A stretch of DNA of 64,000 nt from Allolobophora icterica (GCA_963556255.1 OY744614.1:36284659-36348658), one strand, 5' to 3'; shown: positions 36,425 through 47,005, counted from the stretch's first letter. Notes: a model not told the origin generated them from the sequence alone. Translations and numbers: made by a program.

Positions 36425-37060
36425 GCATCTGCTTTCCATGACCTTTCCTCATGCTCATCGGTGACATCGCCCATCATACTGGTGGGAAAGAAGTCAAGAC
36501 GAGAGCGTAGAAAGAGCATCTGCAGTGACAATCATAGGCGCCGACTTTTGCTTTTGTCTCTGGGTGCTAGTCAGAGGCGGATCCAGAAGGTTTATCAAAG
36601 TTTTAAAGGACCAACGGAACTTTGTTAGGAAATCATCTCCGAAAAAAACTGGACTTTTTTTTAGTCATCCGTGTGTAGGCCTAAACATAAGAAAATTTTA
36701 AATGGGGGGCCATGGCCGGATCTGGTGCCAGTGCATATTTTAAGATAATTCTCTCCTAAAATTTGACGACTTTTTTAGGAATTCATCCCCCGAAAAAATG
36801 TGACGACTTTTTTTAGGAATACCCCAAAATATTGAATTTAAGGTCCGAATTCTTCTGGGTGCCAGGCCCCCACTGAACTTTTTCTCTGGGTGCATTGGCA
36901 CCCAAGGCCTCCAAGAAGTCGGCGCCTATGGTGACAATTATAACCTTTAAGGTTTCTGGGGGACCTACGAATTGACACAAGATTTTTTGGGTCATTTGAT
37001 CCACCTTGAAAAAGTTTCAGACTTTTTCTAATTTCATCTTCAAAAAAAGTCTGAAGTATA
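36425..37060 (-). pseudogene. duplicated fragment of an unidentified repetitive gene, copy 1
   Basis: Minus-strand reading at 36435-36520 gives MLFLRSRLDFFPTSMMGDVTDEHEER, i.e. the block seen at 37472-37560. It is interrupted by a composite MITE (36533-36930). Downstream sequence (36945-37060) matches 37739-37855. Confidence 0.65.
36533..36930. mobile_element. hAT MITE, CATAGGCGCCGACTT family, copy 1 (composite)
   Basis: Ends CATAGGCGCCGACTTTTG and, as reverse complement, CATAGGCGCCGACTTCTTGG. Exact 8-bp target duplication GTGACAAT (36525-36532, 36931-36938). It contains a worn second MITE starting CAGAGGCGGATCC at 36572, whose right end is deleted. Confidence 0.92.
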
Positions 37061-37288
37061 TCCTTTAGTTGAAATCGCGCAGTGAGCAATGGGTAGCATC
37101 TAATCAAATGATTTCTATAGCGCCGTTGTTTAGTCGATGGTCGTTGGAGAAGCCCGATCAAAATCCTATGGGTAGCCTAACCTTAAACTATTGCATAGAC
37201 CTATGTGTTTTAGGCAAAGCCGGATTTTGTTGTAGGCCCCTTGATAAAAAAATTATACCAGAAGGTCTCATAAAACTTGGAAACGTAA
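37060..37288. repeat. duplicated block shared with 31090-31367
   Basis: Same succession of motifs as at 31090-31367, including GAGCAATGGGTAGCATCTAATC and CCCCTTGATAAAAAAAT. Confidence 0.8.
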
Positions 37289-37451
37289 ATAGGCGTAATT
37301 TGTGGGGCATGAGGGGTACCCGTACCCCACCTTTTTGAACAATGCCAATCAATATTTTATTGTGCCTTCCCAGAGATCGCACTCTCCGCCTTGCTTCGTG
37401 TATGTAAGAAATTGGAAACCCCCCACTTTTTAGACCAAAGTTACGCCCCTG
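37289..37451. mobile_element. GGTACCCGTACC-family MITE, copy 5
   Basis: ATAGGCGTAATTTGTGGGG left end; right end as reverse complement CAGGGGCGTAACTTTGG. Contains the shared AATGCCAATCAATATTTTATT. Confidence 0.75.
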
Positions 37452-37696
37452 CCTTAAGTATCTGCTTTCCATCACCTTTCCTCATGCTCATCGGTGACAT
37501 CGCCCATCATATTGGTGGGAAAGAAGTCAAGATGAGAGCGTAGAAAGTGCATCTGCAGCGACATCCTAGGACCCATAAACTCATATGCCCTCAGTATTTT
37601 GTCTACAAGCTGAGCACAATTCTCTGTTCTTTGATTAATCAAAAAAGTGCTGGACAACCAACACGAATGCTTCCCATGCTGCTAACTAACTCAGCG

Positions 37697-38439
37697 GGCA
37701 GTGTTTAATCTAGTCCCCCTCTTCTGGGAGGGGAAACAAGGTTTCTGGGGGGACCTAGGAATTGACACAAGATTTTTTTGGTCATTTGATCCACCTTGAA
37801 AAAGTTTCAGACTTTTTCTAATTTCATCTTCAACAAAAGTTTAAAGTTGATGACCTTTTTAAGTCCTTCGTCCCACTTTTTCTATAGGAATTACTCTCTC
37901 AAAAAGGTTCATGACCTTTTTTTTAGGAATTCATCTCTCTAAACAGTTTATTCTTCACCTCTCGGGGGGGGGAAACATGTATCCTGCGGGGGAATTTTCC
38001 TCCCCTAAAGGTCTCTATGTATAATATTGCTGGCCTCTGGGGAACATAAATCCTGGGGGTACATTCCACCCAGAGGCGCGTTTACACGTAGGCGCACTAG
38101 GCGCGCGCCTAGGGCCCCCAAATCTCGGAGGGCCCCCAAACGAATGAAAATATTTTTCTCAATTATAAAAAATAACATTTTTCAATTTTGAATTATTTTA
38201 AATATAACCTATTTTGTAATTTAGCATTAATGTAGGTCCTATATTATTGTAATTTATAATTTATAATTTTTTTCTTCATTTGGGATGATGCAAGTTCAGA
38301 AGGGCCCCCGAAATGTTAACGCCTAGGGCCCTGTAAAATGTTTGCGCCTAGGGCCCCATAAAATGTTTGCGCCTAGGGCCCCGTTTTCTGTAAACGCGCC
38401 TCTGATTCCACCCCCCAAAGGTGTATAGATTAAACGCTG
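37697..38439. mobile_element. hAT-type element, CAGTGTTTAATCTAG family, copy 1
   Basis: Left end CAGTGTTTAATCTAG, right end as reverse complement CAGCGTTTAATCTATA. CTCAGCGG/TCAGCGGG repeats on both sides form an 8-bp target duplication with one base of end ambiguity. It carries another MITE at 38071-38404. A second, inverted copy is at 38779-39006. Confidence 0.8.
38071..38404. mobile_element. hAT MITE, CAGAGGCGCGTTTACA family (334 bp)
   Basis: Ends CAGAGGCGCGTTTACA with the exact inverted copy at the right. Exact 8-bp target duplication ATTCCACC (38063-38070, 38405-38412). Interior has repeated GCGCCTAGGGCCCC motifs. Nested in the element at 37697-38439. Confidence 0.93.
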
Positions 38440-38778
38440 CTCAGCGGGCATGAGCTTACTTTTGAACTCGTCGTCACGCATCAGTTCGCGGATTTTGGGA
38501 CCAACAAAATCACCCTCTTTCAGTTTGGCGTCACTTTTCTCAACACCAAACTTACTGCCCAGATGCTGAAAACAATTACCTTTTTGTCCATCGCCTTCAC
38601 GAAATTTTTATGAGACCAAGTTGTATGTGAAGTGGTGGAAGATGGACTTTCTTTCCTACTAAGTTACTAAGGGCATGTGCTTCATGATGAATCTGCCAGG
38701 TATGGTTTCATCACACATATATGCCATTGTTTTCGACTGGTGGTTGGCATCATAACGAGTGTTGATGGTCATGTGTTT

Positions 38779-39006
38779 AATCTAGATGCCTTTCGGGGAG
38801 GGGGGGAGATTTCCCCCCAGGATTTAAGTTTCCCCCCAGAGGCCAGCAATATTATAATGTAGAGACCTTTTGGAGAGGGAAATCCCCCCAGGAGATATGT
38901 CTGTCCCCCGAGAGGTGGGTAATTTAGAAAAGACAATTGTGTCAATTCGTTGGTCCCCCAGAAACCTTGTTTCCCCTCCCAGAAGAGGGGGACTAGATTA
39001 AACACT
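38779..39006 (-). mobile_element. CAGTGTTTAATCTAG-family element, copy 2, inverted
   Basis: Right end reads (reverse complement) CAGTGTTTAATCTAGTCCCC, followed by TCCCAGAAG/GGAAACAAGG sequence matching 37700-37760. The left end TGTGTTTAATCTAG is preserved. No nested MITE is present in this copy. Confidence 0.72.
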
Positions 39007-39269
39007 GGTCGATGGTTAAGAAGTCAACGTAGTCTTTTTTATAAGTAACAAACTTGCAAAACAATATTTAATTAGAATCAATCAACAAGTTTCCCCAAAC
39101 TACAGTAGTACAGTGTTGTGCTAAACAGGCACTAAAACCTACCACTCATGCACGGCATCAGAATGAAAATGACACATGCATAAACAGTTACAAATACTCA
39201 TATGCAAAACCTTATAACTTAAAAACAGGATGTGATACACAAAGTTACAACTATTGCTTACGGCAAGAA

Positions 39270-39420
39270 TACGGTTAGCACAGGGGGAGGTGATAGATGA
39301 ATGGCAATACTCTTGCATGAAGAACAGAAGATCGTGAAAAACAGGGTTCGATACCCACAAGCCCTCTAGGTCGACTCAGCCTTCCACTCCCTAGGGGCAG
39401 CAGTAAAGTAAGCGGGCGCC
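39270..39420 (+). mobile_element. tRNA-derived SINE
   Basis: TAGCACAGGGG (39276-39286) is a perfect A-box match and GGTTCGATACC (39345-39355) a one-mismatch B box. The 3' part with CGACTCAGCCTTCCACTCCC and CAGCAGTAAAG recurs at 3958-4036. Confidence 0.75.
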
Positions 39421-39429
39421 TAACAGACT

Positions 39430-40920
39430 GCCAAGACGTGTGTTCAATAACATCTTGACAAATTCTACCATCATGTTCCAATGTAACTTACTGCAGTCTG
39501 TCAGTGAGCTTGTGAATAAACACAAATATGTATTATTATTATCATATATCATTAATCGTAAGGTGGACAATATTTACGTATGCATGCTCTCAATGCAAAC
39601 AGTATCTCTTATGCAAGCCTTGAAAACACAAAAACATGTGACAGATCTAAGCTGAAGAGTCTTAAACATTACAACTTTATCGTTGCTTACAGTGTAAAAG
39701 ACTGCCAATCAATCCTGGCTTTATATTAAACAGAAAGCCTGTGAATAAAGACATGCACATTTTTAAACGAATGTCTGGGTACCTGGAGACACTACTGTGG
39801 CTGTAACTCATGTAATTAGGTGGTGGTCACTGAGCAAAAGAGAACATCTTCATCAGTGATTAGGCAAAAGTGTCTGTTGACTGGTTAAAAGTAGACAATT
39901 GTGGCTGCAATTCATCTAATCTTGTGGTCAACCGAGCACAGAAAACAACGTCAGTCTCTTCAGTGGCAATTAGAAAGGAGTTAATGCGAACAGGTTAAAA
40001 GCAGACGCTTATGGCTGTACTGTTCAAAGACAGACATCAATAAAAGCATTTGCCAGAATACTTCACTAGAACGACTTTTGCCTCATCAGTCTAGCAGACC
40101 CTACCAGAAATCGAAGACTTCTACTTCCTTGGGAGTACCCACTACCCTTGAAGTAAAATATTTGCTATACAGACTACTTGTACTATGTTATGTTACATGT
40201 GTAATTCCACCATTAACGTAATACCCAGTCAATTAACAAAAGTGACATGATTGGTGAATATAACAATCATTTTGAGCAAATTAGTCTGCAATGCCCTGTC
40301 GCGAGTCTCATCAACGTTTCACCAGACTGCAAAGTTCTCTGGGATTTTATTTCTTTTTACAAATCGTTTCTCCATTTGCACTCTTTATTTGCTTTCCATT
40401 CACTCTCCCCTTCAGTGTAAACTTCCTAAAATCAGAAATAAACAGATTTTTTAAACACAACAAATAAAAATTTCCTTGTTTCCACCGAGGCCCATATACA
40501 CAAACATACATTGGCAGCAATGTGTTTGCCTCGTGCATGTTCCTGAATGTGTGAAATTTTATAATGCAGTGTAACTTGCACCTGTGAACCACTTAAACGA
40601 TACCTTGGGGCTGAAAAGCAGAAAATTTTCTCAGACACAGTATCTAAAGCAAAATACAAAATTTGAAAAATAGACTATTATTGGAAATTTTTGAATGAGG
40701 ACACGACAGTTCAACTAAACTGAAATCACGGTCAGCGTTTCTTTAGAACGAAATTCAAATCAGAGTATTAGAAAAGGAATTTATCACGTATCTTTAAATG
40801 AAGAGTGAACTAATGACACCTTGATTGGCAGCAGAACATGCTAACTACAGTACCGAATAATATCTGATCTATTTCATGATGAAATGTTAAACTGAAAGCA
40901 ATTTAAAATTCTGAAAATGT
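39430..40920 (-). other. MOCS2B downstream region / possible 3' UTR
   Basis: No conserved exon was found although a further C-terminal MOCS2B exon could be expected. Several TTTATT hexamers (AATAAA on the minus strand, for example near 40345 and 40385) are possible polyadenylation signals. Confidence 0.35.
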
Positions 40921-43900
40921 TTAACCATTAATGACTGACGATACCTTTTTCCAGATTGGAGCAGATTCCTTAAGGGCATCTATGCAGAACTGAACCGCTT
41001 CGAGAGACTCTTTCCGATGGACTGAGGAAATGGCAATGATCACGCTGGCCTCCGATAAAGGCACAACACTACAATACACAAGACAGCAACTGTTTGATAA
41101 ATAACCAAAGCAAATTAAGCATTGACCTGTATGCAGCAGTAAGAATATCGTGTCTGCATTCACGTAACATGCATATGAGGGCTTTTAATTGACTAGTGGC
41201 AATGTATGGCTGTGAGAGCTCGATCATTACGAAAGATGAGGAGGCAAGAATGAAAGCAATGAAGTGTCTGTGGTAGATTCTCGGGTATCATGTTACTGTG
41301 AGGAAGACAAACAAAAACTTGCTGCAGTGGAAAGGAGTCTGCTCAGATTTATGATCAAACAGAGGAAGCTTTCGTATTTCAGGCACCAACTGCGGAAGAG
41401 TGGAGATTGCCTGGAAAAGGAAATTATCCAAGGCACAGTTGCACGACCAAGAACTCAAGGAAGACCTAAATTGACATAAAGTCGTGGACTGATTTCTCAT
41501 TCAATCAGTTATTGAGGGAGATGCGAAACAGAAGCAGGTGTTAAAAAATTGTCCGTGGTGCAGCTCGATCCAAGGATCGAGCATGGTTGAATACAAAGCA
41601 AGTATATATGTATATGCAGTGATGGGCACTAAACTATTTTTTTTTAGTTAAACTAAAACTATTTTCCAACTAAAAAAAAATAGTTTAACTAAAGTTGGCA
41701 ACTGATTTTCGAAATTAGTTAACTAAACTAAAAAAAAGTAGTTAAACTTTTTCCAACTTTTTTCAACTATTTATGACAAACATTTTCACAATAACAGAGG
41801 TAAGTGAACTGTAATAATGCAGAGCGTCAATGACAATTTCACCTTCAAACTATGCAATGTGTACTCTTCTGACATACAGTTAAAGGCATACTGTACGTAG
41901 AGTATGAATTTGAAAACACAGGCTGTTAATCCTAAAACCATGCAGTGTTAAAATGGTTTTTTGTTGACAGTGTTCAATGTTCATTGTGGAAAAATAGTTG
42001 CATATTGCTGATTTTTTTAGTTAAACTTTTTAGTTAGCAACTGAAAAAATTTAGTTAAACTATGGTTTTAACTAAACTAATTTTTTTAGTTAAACTTTTA
42101 GCTTAACTAAAATTTTTTAGTTAAACTAAAAGTTAGCAACTTTTTAGTTAACTATTGCCCATCACTGTGTATATGTATAAAATTAGTCCCTGGAGATTGA
42201 TGTACAGCACTTATGAACCTCTCAGTGATTGTAACGTGTTTCAGCTCATGATCAAACAATCCAAGAGTAGCAAAGGCTCAAAGCTCAATTAAACAATTTC
42301 ATATTGAGAAGCTTGTCAACCCTTTAATGACGAGAGAGATAAATTTTTCGATACATTTCACAACATGCTCATTGTTAAGTGTTAAGTATCTCACTGCAGT
42401 TAACCTTAGAAATGCAGTGAGCAGAGGTCGTATTGTAACCAATGGCATCAGTGATCACAGTCTATTCTTTACAATATCAAATAGAAAACAAAATAGATAG
42501 AAGTTGTGGGAGAAAGTACGTCAAACCTACAAAGTCAGTGTTACAACCCAATGTAAATAGTGGCTCAACCTAAAACTGAGTTCAACCTGTTTGTTGCGAT
42601 GAATGACCTACTAACTAACCTGACTCACCCTAAACGGTGCAGAATGCAGATATGTCTAACGGACCATTTTTTACGAATTCTGTCACAGACTTTTTTCAGT
42701 TCCTTCTCCACCATCGGATTGTAGGCCTCGTATTCCAGTCTCTCGACTGCTTTGCCCTCAAAATTGTCACGTGTTGTGCCTAGAATGCCAGAAAGAAAAA
42801 AGTTGAGATGAAATCTCTTCAACATCTATCATGACAACAGTTTAGTTTTGTTGGGTTGGGAGAGTAACGGAGCTGAAAAGTGCCTGATCGCATTACATTG
42901 TTACACACAGGGGTCGAAAGGTCGACCCATGAAACAGTGTTTCAGTGCGACTTGCATGGATGAAAGACAAATCGTCAGTTTCACAAATGGATGTGGGAGT
43001 AAAACTCCAAATGCTGTAGTAACAAGCATATTACATAACCACTTAGACACCTTACATCTTTGGTTTACCAAAATATTAATGTTCCTAATGAAACAAGTTT
43101 CAAAATCTTAAAACTCGCATATTGCCTAAATAATGCTTGGCATTAACACTTGCTAATGACTTTATAATTTACCTTGAAGTTAGCTTGCTAGAAACATTTT
43201 TGCTCAACTTCTAGTGAAAATTATTGGTACATTGATAAAATTGCAATAAAAGCTTTCAAGGGGTCAGCATTCAACCAAAGTTGTATTACCTGAGAAATAC
43301 TGGTATAGGAATATAGGCTGGTTAAACGCTGGTCTTGTATGAATTACCCCAGAATCACCAGTACCGTCTTCCAGTTACAGACAACAGAGACTTTATTTCC
43401 CGAACACTATAATCAACATTATCTACTTCTCAAAACTCTGTCTAACTTTGTTCCATGCTGCGGTTTGTCAGCATGTGTTTACTTTATAAACAATGAACGA
43501 ATATCATCATCATCTAAGAATCAACCAGGGCTGTAGTCGAGGGTATACGCGGGTATACAGCATATACTCACCTCTAGAGAAATTTGAGAGCGTATACTCA
43601 GGGCTGGAGACGAGGGTATACGCGGGTATACAGCGTATACTTACCTCTCTAGAGACAGCGTAGCCACTGAGTAATGAAATTTTGAGAAAAAAGAGAGGTT
43701 TTGAACGGTTTTTCGGGCGAATGACTAAAAAAAAAGTCATCAACTTTTACAGAGACAAAATCGTAAAAATTCACAAATTTTTCTGAGAATTGCTAAAAGG
43801 TCATAAATTTTTCTTAGACGAATTCCTAAAAAAAGGTCTTAACCTAATTTTTTGGGTGACACCAGCCCTAGTGACGCCGCTGGTCACTGGTAGCGTATAC

Positions 43901-44228
43901 TCACCTCTAATTTTACCAATACAGCCCTGGAATCAACTGCCTAGAAACAGTGACAGCGCATGTATAAGCTATGAAAACTTATTTGTATAATTGGAAATAT
44001 TCCACTAAGACATTACTGTGACTGCCCTTCATCACAGCTTATACTCGAGGTGGCTAGGCTGGGGGCACCTCTGAGCAGATCTCTTGAAGAGGCACTATAT
44101 AAGCTCTCAGAATGAATACTCAGTTACTCACCAATAAACATCGAGGTAGCTCCAGTGGACGAACAGGCAACCAGTTTCTGTGCCTCATCAGCACTCAAAG
44201 GTTCAAATGTCAAACTTATATGATCCAT
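40921..44228 (-). CDS. MOCS2: MOCS2B, molybdopterin synthase catalytic (large) subunit
   Basis: Three exons on the minus strand with matching phases. Exon 44228-44132 starts ATG and reads [20 protein letters not shown], donor GTGAGT. Exon 42779-42629 reads [20 protein letters not shown] and continues through [18 protein letters not shown], donor GTGAGT. Exon 41068-40945 reads [18 protein letters not shown] and [21 protein letters not shown]. This is the MoaE/MOCS2B fold; the Lys residues in [12 protein letters not shown] align with active-site lysines of bacterial MoaE, and SSVHR is the conserved histidine-arginine segment. The enzyme inserts the dithiolene sulfurs into precursor Z to make molybdopterin. 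The frame either continues to a TAA at 40921 (ending VSSVING) or splices at GTATCG (40944) to an exon I could not find; the family normally has a Trp/Cys-containing tail. Confidence 0.9.
41170..41560 (+). pseudogene. LINE fragment in a MOCS2B intron
   Basis: Plus-strand pieces [20 protein letters not shown], then [38 protein letters not shown] are the region after the RT domain in craniofacial-type/Jockey-like LINEs (GCESW...KR..YFGH...GD.LEK.I..G...G.R.RGRP). Frameshifts and stops mark it as dead. It lies antisense to MOCS2B immediately 5' of exon 3. Confidence 0.8.
41617..42167. mobile_element. hAT MITE, CAGTGATGGGCA family (551 bp), in MOCS2B intron
   Basis: Ends CAGTGATGGGCA and its inverted copy TTGCCCATCACTG. 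Exact 8-bp target duplication TGTATATG (41609-41616, 42168-42175). Both flanking thirds are built from self-complementary TTTAGTTAAACTAAA motifs. Confidence 0.93.
42175..42600. other. MOCS2B intron sequence
   Basis: No repeat family or exon recognised. Confidence 0.4.
43526..43929. mobile_element. hAT MITE, CAGGGCTGTA family (404 bp), in MOCS2B intron
   Basis: Ends CAGGGCTGTA and its inverted copy TACAGCCCTG. Exact 8-bp target duplication GAATCAAC (43518-43525, 43930-43937). Interior carries GGGTATACGCGGGTATACAG twice; a fragment of the same motif is at 49519-49560. Confidence 0.92.
43938..44112 (+). mobile_element. LINE 3' tail fragment
   Basis: CTCTTGAAGAGGCACTATATAAGC closely resembles the tail of the LINE at 6038-6062; upstream CTGGAATCAACTGCCTAGAAACAG could read WNQLPRN, a frequent LINE C-terminal motif. 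Short and degraded. Confidence 0.45.
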
Positions 44229-44499
44229 TTCAAACTAACTGAAGCAAGCATCAACACCTGTATCGAGTGTAAAACAAAGTGATTATTATTATTACAAACA
44301 TTTTTAACGCATGCAAAGACACAAAGAAATGCGAGTCTGAGGCACGCAGTTAGTCAGTGGCAGGGTGAAGAACAATTAGATATCCAGTTGTTTGAAAGCC
44401 AGTGAGAAATAGTGAGTTTTGAGGTGTTTTTGAAACAGGAAGAAGTCGAGCAATGGATAACTTTTATTATTATTAATTAATTAATTAACTTCTATCGCA

Positions 44500-44615
44500 C
44501 TGGTGTCTAATGCACCAGGCATCAACCAATTGCACACCAAAACCAAGCCTTAATCAGGTCAATATCCAGAAGATCAGTCTACCAAGACAGAGAAGCCACC
44601 CTTTGGAAAAGCTAA
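44500..44615. repeat. dispersed repeat family D, copy 1
   Basis: GGTGTCTAATGCACCAGGCATCAACCAAT and AATCAGGTCAATATCCAGAAGATCAG recur at 50862-50890 plus 51313-51390, and the second half near 56455-56500 in inverted form. Confidence 0.65.
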
Positions 44616-45136
44616 GTAATAACAAATGTTTTACCCAAGAGAATGATACTATATATTCAACCTTATTTCTGATATTTGCCACCATCTTAAGTATTAGAGT
44701 AATATTGTCCACCACTGGTTGTAGCAGAAACCTCAAAAAGCAGGTTTGGCTATTTCACTTTAAATTTGTTTGCAGAATATTTCCCAGGTGTCATGAGACA
44801 ATAGGGATAAATGTCCATCAAGGCTTATCAAATGGCTATCCAGTGTTTTGGTGCAAATGCTTTCTAGGGAATTACCACTAAGCAGTAAGTTAAACATCAG
44901 CAATGACTACACTTTCTAAAACAAATCCTGTCATATTTGTAATACTATATTAGTCATAAAATAATAGCAATAATACTATTATCATTACTAATATTTATTG
45001 CAGCTATCCACCGTACAAATGTCATCTGTTTTCCAGAAATTTACCCTGCAAACCATCACAAACACTAAAAGATATTTTAAAAAACATTAGCAGAATTAAC
45101 AATAACATGTAATAACACAAATGAACATGTTAGTAC
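44616..45136. other. intron between MOCS2A and MOCS2B exons
   Basis: No gene recognised. AT-rich. Confidence 0.4.
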
Positions 45137-45141
45137 CTCTT

Positions 45142-47005
45142 TTAACCTCCACTTATGGGTGGAATGATGGCTAATTCGTCCCCTGTGTTCAGGACAACAG
45201 TGACGTCATTATCTGGCGCCAGATATTCTTCATTCACAGCAATCAAGAAGTTGTTCTCTATAACTTTCAGACTGAAAATGAAAAAAAACGAAAGGTTAGT
45301 AACCGATATCTACAACAGTTACTCAGACATGGGTCAACACAGGGTCTAGAAATCTAATGAATCTGAAGCCATAAACAGCCTATGTAAGAAATGCAGTTAA
45401 CAACTTGGATCTGTAAGGAAAGGTTTTACAAATAACAACTTGGATCTGGAAGGAAAGGTTTTACAAATTCAGCTCATAGAAACTCAAACCAATGCAGCTA
45501 AAACCTTAACCACACTACATTCAGATAAATGAACCAATTCAGATTCAGCTAAACAAACTAAAGTATGTTCATTCAGCTAAGCAAAGTATATTCTGTTAAG
45601 CAAAAACATACATATTCAGCTAACCAAAGTACATTCAGCTAAACAAACCAATATTCAGCTAAGCAAAGTATATTCAGCTACGTATGTATATTCGTTATAT
45701 GTTATTCGCTAAACAAACAATACAAATTCTACTAGCCAAAGGATGTTCTGCTTAACAAATCAATGCACATTCAGTTAAACAAACACTTGAACCAGTTTAC
45801 GAAGCTGAAAGGCTGACTGTCGTAAAAGCAGCCCTACCAAGGAAAGAGGTTTATGATATTCTGCCGCAGCTGAGATGTTGTCAGACGTGTTTGAAGTGTC
45901 ACTTTCTTCTCCCTCACACCAACAAGTTCTCGACTTTTTGCAAAGAACAGAATCTTGACCTGAAACAAAGTCCATTAAGATCACAGGTAATAATGAAAAC
46001 ATGCAGTAGGCCTATCTTAAAACATGCATTTCTTCTTATCCAAATTAGACTGGACGATAAACCAACTTTTGTATCAATGTCTAATTTAAGTAAAACCACA
46101 GTATAAATAATTACACAGTACGTCGACTCCCGGCCTCTGCAGCAGTCAGAATGTGTGACCGACCGCCATCTTGAAAGAGAACGTTTACATGCCGATACAC
46201 CGGAAACAATCACATCAAATATTTGTTAAATGTTACAACAACATTGAGGACTACACGCCGATACACCGGAATCCATCACATTAAATATTTTTTTTAAGTT
46301 ACAACAACATCGATGACTTCATTAGAATTAACAATATTATTTTTAACGTTAATTTCACCTTAAATCTATAATTCAAAAGCTACGTTTCAAGATGGCGTCA
46401 CCCCAAAAACTAGTCAATAGTTAGCAATGCGAGTCGACGTACTGTGTAATTATTTATACTGTGGTAAAACTCAGATAAACGGAAGGCCAATACATTTACT
46501 TGGTAGGAACTTGTGCATTTAAACACCTGGGCGTGCCAGAGCGGGGCTTCATAGGAATCGTCAAATTGTTATTATCATTACGCTGATTTGCATCATGTTA
46601 TATTTTAGTCATATTGACTTAGTTACGTGGGTTACGTTTGCCAGCCACGCTTTCTGATAAAAACTTACTTACCTTATCTACACCAAAAACTGACCGCGTT
46701 TTTATTTCGCGATAAAAATATTCTGTCACAAACCTGCGATGCATGTCAAGGTTAAAAGTTTTGGGTCGATGTAGCAAAGTTCACCACACCCATTACTATA
46801 AATGCAGCCTACATATAGACATAATTACAGTATCTAGAACATTAAAATAATCTATATTACATTTCATCAGATAGGTACAAATGAAAGTAATAATACTTAA
46901 CGGAATTCAAGTGAAATACCTCAACAACTTCCATCTGTCTCTAGACGGCAATAAAAAAAGTATGTATCATCGTTGAGAACTCGACAACACTCCGATGACC
47001 GCCAT
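45142..47005 (-). CDS. MOCS2: MOCS2A, molybdopterin synthase sulfur carrier (small) subunit
   Basis: Two secure exons on the minus strand. Exon 45959-45838 reads VKILFFAKSRELVGVREKKV and QLRQNIINLFP, donor GTAGGG. Exon 45271-45142 reads LKVIENNFLIAVNEEYLAPD, NDVTVVLNTGDELAIIPPIS then GG and TAA. Phases agree (TG|T). This is a MoaD/ubiquitin-like fold; the C-terminal Gly-Gly is thiocarboxylated and donates sulfur to MOCS2B. A first exon ATGGCGGTCATCGGA at 47005-46991 (donor GTGTTG, weak) would supply the five missing N-terminal residues, giving 88 residues, the length of the human protein. That first exon is an inference. After the stop the exon runs 5 nt to a donor GTACTA (45136), so the transcript can splice on into MOCS2B. 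Confidence 0.88.
45400..45785. repeat. minisatellites in the MOCS2A intron
   Basis: A 35-bp unit (AACAACTTGGATCTG...) is repeated twice at about 45400-45468. From about 45470 to 45780 degenerate units with ATTCAGCTAAACAAAC recur about a dozen times. Confidence 0.85.
46096..46472. mobile_element. inverted-repeat element in the MOCS2A 5' region
   Basis: ACAGTATAAATAATTACACAGTACGTCGACTC at the left is repeated exactly in inverse at 46437-46470, about 33 bp. GTAAAAC flanks both ends and may be a 7-8 bp target duplication. Inside is a two-copy tandem repeat (GCCGATACACCGGAA, about 46192 and 46257) and a minus-strand AAGATGGCGGTCGG. Confidence 0.75.
46473..46980. other. MOCS2A intron or upstream sequence
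   Basis: No exon or repeat recognised. Confidence 0.35.

Larger units (their letters stand above)
37455..38640 (-). pseudogene. unidentified repetitive protein family, split copy 2
   Basis: Minus-strand reading at 38640-38440 gives KVHLPPLHIQLGLIKIFVKA, GVEKSDAKLKEGDFVGPKIR and ELMRDDEFKSKLMPAEQ. After an inserted element (about 37697-38439) the frame resumes with LVDKILRAYEFMGPRMSLQM, HFLRSHLDFFPTN and VTDEHEER (to 37472). I recognise this as a multicopy family found in many invertebrates around the motif HFLHSHLDFFP..DEHGERF; its function is not known to me and its copy number suggests mobile-element origin. It is truncated at both ends and contains frame damage near 38590. Confidence 0.65.
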
